A stretch of 64,000 nt of DNA from PNNG01 sp964577055 (GTDB lineage: Bacteria; Bacteroidota; Bacteroidia; UBA7662): positions 1 through 64,000 of the forward strand of contig CAZNWC010000008.1 of the NCBI GenBank assembly GCA_964577055.1, in the 5' to 3' direction. A model generated the notes under the pieces. It was not told where the DNA came from. It did no database searches and saw nothing but the letters and a program-made list of their open reading frames with translations. Within the stretch, counting starts at the first letter, position 1, and the number at the start of each line of letters is the position of its first letter. Positions 61,858-64,000 of the stretch are shown here, in pieces. The translations under genes and the position numbers were made by a program.

Positions 61858-61938
61858 ATGCGTCACCTTTACGTCTTATACAGCGGGCCTGCCGATAAAT
61901 ATTGCATTTGTTACAGCGAAGATCCTTGGGGTCAATAG
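61858..61938 (+). pseudogene. Truncated GIY-YIG nuclease relic
   Basis: The 26-codon frame MRHLYVLYSGPADKYCICYSEDPWGQ has the shape of a GIY-YIG domain start: YVLYS for the GIY part, then KYCICYSEDP for the YIG part (family form KYYIGYTEDP). It ends at TAG 61936-61938 with no recognisable continuation in any frame. Short GIY-YIG genes are common near tRNA and rRNA genes in Bacteroidota. The match is short but position and order agree. The Y and G of the YIG motif are replaced (CIC), consistent with decay. The rest of 61939-61990 shows nothing. Confidence 0.55.
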
Positions 61939-61990
61939 GAATGGCACTGCGCCCTTGCTATCAATCATCTGAGCGCATGTCTACAGGCAC

Positions 61991-62239
61991 CTAAATTAAT
62001 CGGCCAATGGCTTTGAAACGCTCAAACACGCGTTCATTGTGTGGCGCATCGGGTAATTCTTCGGTTAAATCTTGCCCTGCCCAGTGTTCGTAATGTTTGC
62101 CATTGCGCCACAACCTGCTTTTGGTCAGGTCGTATATGACACCCTGGTGAGCCACCCAGATTTCATCGCGGTCTTGTCCGTTGCGCAAAGCGAGTTGTGA
62201 GCGGGTATAGGAGGGAAGTTGGGTATTTTCTACCGACAT
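61991..62239 (-). CDS. Small cytochrome b5-like heme-binding protein
   Basis: An 82-residue stand-alone cytochrome-b5-like domain. SQLALRNGQDRDEIWVAHQGVIYDLTKSRLWRNGKHYEHWAGQDLTEELPDAPHNERVFERF has the usual core, with candidate heme-ligand histidines in GKHYEHWAG and DAPH. No signal peptide or membrane anchor is seen, so a cytoplasmic redox or heme/steroid-binding role is possible. Partner unknown; hemB lies 0.7 kb away but no link is shown. Divergent from the methyltransferase gene. Confidence 0.82.
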   Translation of the reverse strand: MSVENTQLPSYTRSQLALRNGQDRDEIWVAHQGVIYDLTKSRLWRNGKHYEHWAGQDLTEELPDAPHNERVFERFKAIGRLI

Positions 62240-62262
62240 AAGGAACCGGAATGGCGTATTTT

Positions 62263-62270
62263 AGATTTGC
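62263..62270 (+). promoter_or_regulatory. -7 box upstream of the methyltransferase gene
   Basis: TAGATTTG is a perfect TAnnTTTG, 16 bases before the ATG. No TTG at the usual spacing. Confidence 0.4.
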
Positions 62271-62286
62271 AAAATAAAACAATTCC

Positions 62287-62895
62287 ATGAAAGCATTTTG
62301 GGACGAGCGTTATGCCGCATCCGAATACATCTATGGCGAACAACCCAATGTGTGGTTTGCCGAAAAATTACAAGCCCTGACTCCCGGCCGATTGTTGTTG
62401 CCTTGCGAAGGCGAAGGCCGGCAAGCTGTTCATGCGGCTGCCTTGGGCTGGGTAGTAGAAGCTTTCGACCAGAGCGAATTGGGGCGTGAAAAAGCCTTGG
62501 CTTTGGCAGCCAAACAGGGCCAAACCATCCACTACAGCCTGGCCGATGCCTTGGAATACCGGCATGCAGAGCCCTTCGATGCCCTGGCGTTGGTGTATGC
62601 CCATATGCCTGAAAACCTACGTGCAGCTTTTCACCAGCGGATGGCTGCGCAGCTTAAACCAGGCGGAACCCTGATCCTCGAAGGCTTTCATACCAGTCAG
62701 TTAGGTCGCTCCTCGGGTGGACCGCGTGACATGAGCATGCTTTTTACCCCCGAAATGCTAGAGGCCGATTTTGCTGGCTTCCACATCCTGCATTTGAACG
62801 TTGAAGAAGTGGTACTCAACGAAGGGGCTTACCACAACGGCGCCGCCAAGGTGGTGCGTTTGTTAGCGAGGAAGCCTCAGGAGAACACATTTTAA
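62287..62895 (+). CDS. Class I SAM-dependent methyltransferase
   Basis: A 202-residue enzyme like the TehB/thiopurine methyltransferase group. FWDERYAASEYIYGEQPNVWFAEKL is the typical N-terminus; the SAM motif is GRLLLPCEGEGRQAVHAAALGWVVEAFDQS, and PFDALALVYAHMPENLRAAFH and LKPGGTLILEGFH follow. The acceptor is unknown. It lies 13 bases before hemB, so co-transcription is likely. Confidence 0.85.
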   Translation: MKAFWDERYAASEYIYGEQPNVWFAEKLQALTPGRLLLPCEGEGRQAVHAAALGWVVEAFDQSELGREKALALAAKQGQTIHYSLADALEYRHAEPFDALALVYAHMPENLRAAFHQRMAAQLKPGGTLILEGFHTSQLGRSSGGPRDMSMLFTPEMLEADFAGFHILHLNVEEVVLNEGAYHNGAAKVVRLLARKPQENTF

Positions 62896-62908
62896 GCATC
62901 TTTGCAAG

Positions 62909-63922
62909 ATGAACATCCGTCCACGACGTAACCGCAAAAGTGCAGGTGTGCGCGACTTGGTGCGCGAAACCACCCTCTCAACCAACGACCTGCTTTTCCC
63001 GCTTTTTTTGCTCGAAGACCGCAAAGCACGTGTGCCCGTAGCTTCCATGCCGGGCATCGACCGTTTGGGCATGGACTTGCTTTTGCCCGAAATAGAAAGT
63101 TGTCTGAAGCTTGGCATCAAGGCATTTGATGTGTTTCCGGTGGTGCCCGAGTCATACAAAGACAAAATGGCCACCTACAGTTATGCCGACGAAAATTTCT
63201 ACAACAAGGCACTTGCCGAAATCAAGCAGCATTTCCCCGAGGCAGTCATCATGACCGATGTGGCCATGGATCCTTACAGTTCCGACGGCCACGACGGCAT
63301 TGTTGAGAACGGCAGGATCCTCAACGACGAAACCCTCGAAGTGCTGGGCAAGATGGCCTTGGCCCAGGCACAAGCCGGCGCTGATATTATCGGCCCAAGC
63401 GATATGATGGACGGCAGGGTAGGGTACATTCGCACCGTGCTCGACGACCATGGCTTTACCGATGTAAGCATCATGAGCTACACTGCCAAGTATGCCAGCG
63501 GCTTTTACGGTCCTTTCCGTGATGCATTAGACTCTGCTCCAAAGTTTGGCGATAAAAAAACCTACCAAATGGACCCAGCCAACCGGCTCGAAGCCTTGCG
63601 CGAAGCCCTGCTCGATACTGAAGAAGGCGCCGATTTTCTGATGGTTAAGCCTGCCCTGGCATATTTAGATGTGATTCGATTGCTCAAAGACAACAGCGAT
63701 TTGCCCATTGCCGCCTACAACGTCAGTGGCGAATATGCCATGATCAAGGCAGCAGCCATGCAAGGTTGGCTCGATTATGACCGGGTGATGATGGAAAGCC
63801 TGCTCAGCATCAAACGCGCCGGTGCCGACATTATCTTGACCTATTTCGCCAAAGACGCAGCCCAAATTCTCAAAAACGCCGGATATGCAACAGCCCATCC
63901 TCTTGCCTGTGGAAGGCAATAG
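62909..63922 (+). CDS. hemB: Porphobilinogen synthase (delta-aminolevulinic acid dehydratase)
   Basis: Condenses two 5-aminolevulinate molecules to porphobilinogen in heme synthesis. The 337 residues carry MTDVAMDPYSSDGHDGIV, where zinc-type enzymes have three cysteines; here they are replaced by Asp/Ser-type residues, as in Mg-dependent enzymes. Schiff-base lysines are in SYTAKYASGFYGPFRD and MVKPALAYLD. Length is normal. The 3' end overlaps the next open frame by 38 bases. Confidence 0.97.
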   Translation: MNIRPRRNRKSAGVRDLVRETTLSTNDLLFPLFLLEDRKARVPVASMPGIDRLGMDLLLPEIESCLKLGIKAFDVFPVVPESYKDKMATYSYADENFYNKALAEIKQHFPEAVIMTDVAMDPYSSDGHDGIVENGRILNDETLEVLGKMALAQAQAGADIIGPSDMMDGRVGYIRTVLDDHGFTDVSIMSYTAKYASGFYGPFRDALDSAPKFGDKKTYQMDPANRLEALREALLDTEEGADFLMVKPALAYLDVIRLLKDNSDLPIAAYNVSGEYAMIKAAAMQGWLDYDRVMMESLLSIKRAGADIILTYFAKDAAQILKNAGYATAHPLACGRQ

Positions 63923-64000
63923 CCCCCAATTTGGTGAAAATTGTTTCCTGGCGCCCAACTGCACCGTGGTGGGCGATGTGGTAATGGGCGATGAGTGTAC
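63885..64000 (+). CDS. Gamma-carbonic-anhydrase-like protein, 3' end cut by window
   Basis: From an ATG inside the hemB 3' end the frame reads MQQPILLPVEGNSPQFGENC, then FLAPNCTVVGDVVMGDEC up to the window edge. FLAPNxTVVGDV is the first turn of a left-handed beta-helix as in the gamma carbonic anhydrase/PaaY family. Only 38 codons are present; catalytic histidines lie beyond the window. Overlap with hemB (38 bases) suggests tight coupling or a slightly later start. Confidence 0.75.
   Translation, partial: MQQPILLPVEGNSPQFGENCFLAPNCTVVGDVVMGDEC

Noticed and set aside
61697..61972. Open frame of 91 codons across the tRNA end and relic region
   Set aside because: It reads through a tRNA and two hairpins, has no family likeness, and is in a different frame from the GIY-YIG relic.
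1..64000. CRISPR array, insertion sequence or prophage
   Set aside because: No regularly spaced direct repeats, transposase, integrase or phage structural gene was seen on either strand.

Overview
The window reads as a chromosomal segment of a Bacteroidota bacterium. The lineage signs are: promoters of the TTG-N20-TAnnTTTG type; few Shine-Dalgarno sequences; a DUF3467 gene just after rpoC; the type IX secretion (T9SS) lipoprotein SprE/PorW; and several secreted proteins ending in a T9SS sorting domain (YPNPAD motif). The genus cannot be told from the sequence alone. No phage, insertion sequence or CRISPR array was seen.

Layout. 1-9758: ribosomal protein and RNA polymerase operon (rplA end, rplJ, rplL, rpoB, rpoC), closed by a clear terminator. 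9773-11095: DUF3467, DUF6508 and a small outer-membrane barrel. 11092-15701 (minus): a carotenoid-desaturase-like oxidoreductase and a large secreted subtilase. 15880-33287: two giant paralogous surface proteins (about 1,920 and 1,995 residues) flanking tgt, a glycosyltransferase, rsmG and a decayed mrpA antiporter gene that runs into the orphan 3' end of another T9SS cargo gene. 33361-43231: a small membrane protein, then on the minus strand a class A penicillin-binding protein, sprE/porW and a TamB-like gene, all concerned with the envelope. 43304-47276: tsaD, a VWA protein, an ECF sigma factor, a likely membrane regulator and a Spy-like periplasmic protein. 47430-53490: rpmH-rnpA-yidD, a C-terminal processing protease, a TauE/SafE permease, an M28 peptidase, tsaB and an ArsR-type regulator. 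53480-60535: a lamin-tail-domain secreted protein, asd, a secreted alpha-amylase, DUF1543 and DUF1569. 60632-64000: a PfkB kinase, tRNA-Asn, a relic region, a cytochrome-b5-like protein, a methyltransferase, hemB and the start of a gamma-carbonic-anhydrase-like gene.

How the genes fit together. Information processing (ribosome, polymerase, RNase P, and the tRNA modification genes tgt, tsaB and tsaD) alternates with envelope biogenesis (PBP, TamB, SprE, YidD) and T9SS cargo (subtilase, two giant adhesin-like proteins, amylase). The most unusual parts are: (i) a module of about 175 residues, found three times in the two giant proteins, for which I know no family name, together with the domain exchange between these paralogues; (ii) the mrpA pseudogene fused to a T9SS cargo tail; and (iii) the degenerate tRNA 3' end, 18-bp palindrome and GIY-YIG nuclease relic just after tRNA-Asn. 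I found no convincing wholly new defence or mobile system; the observations in Part 2 are ranked with that in mind.
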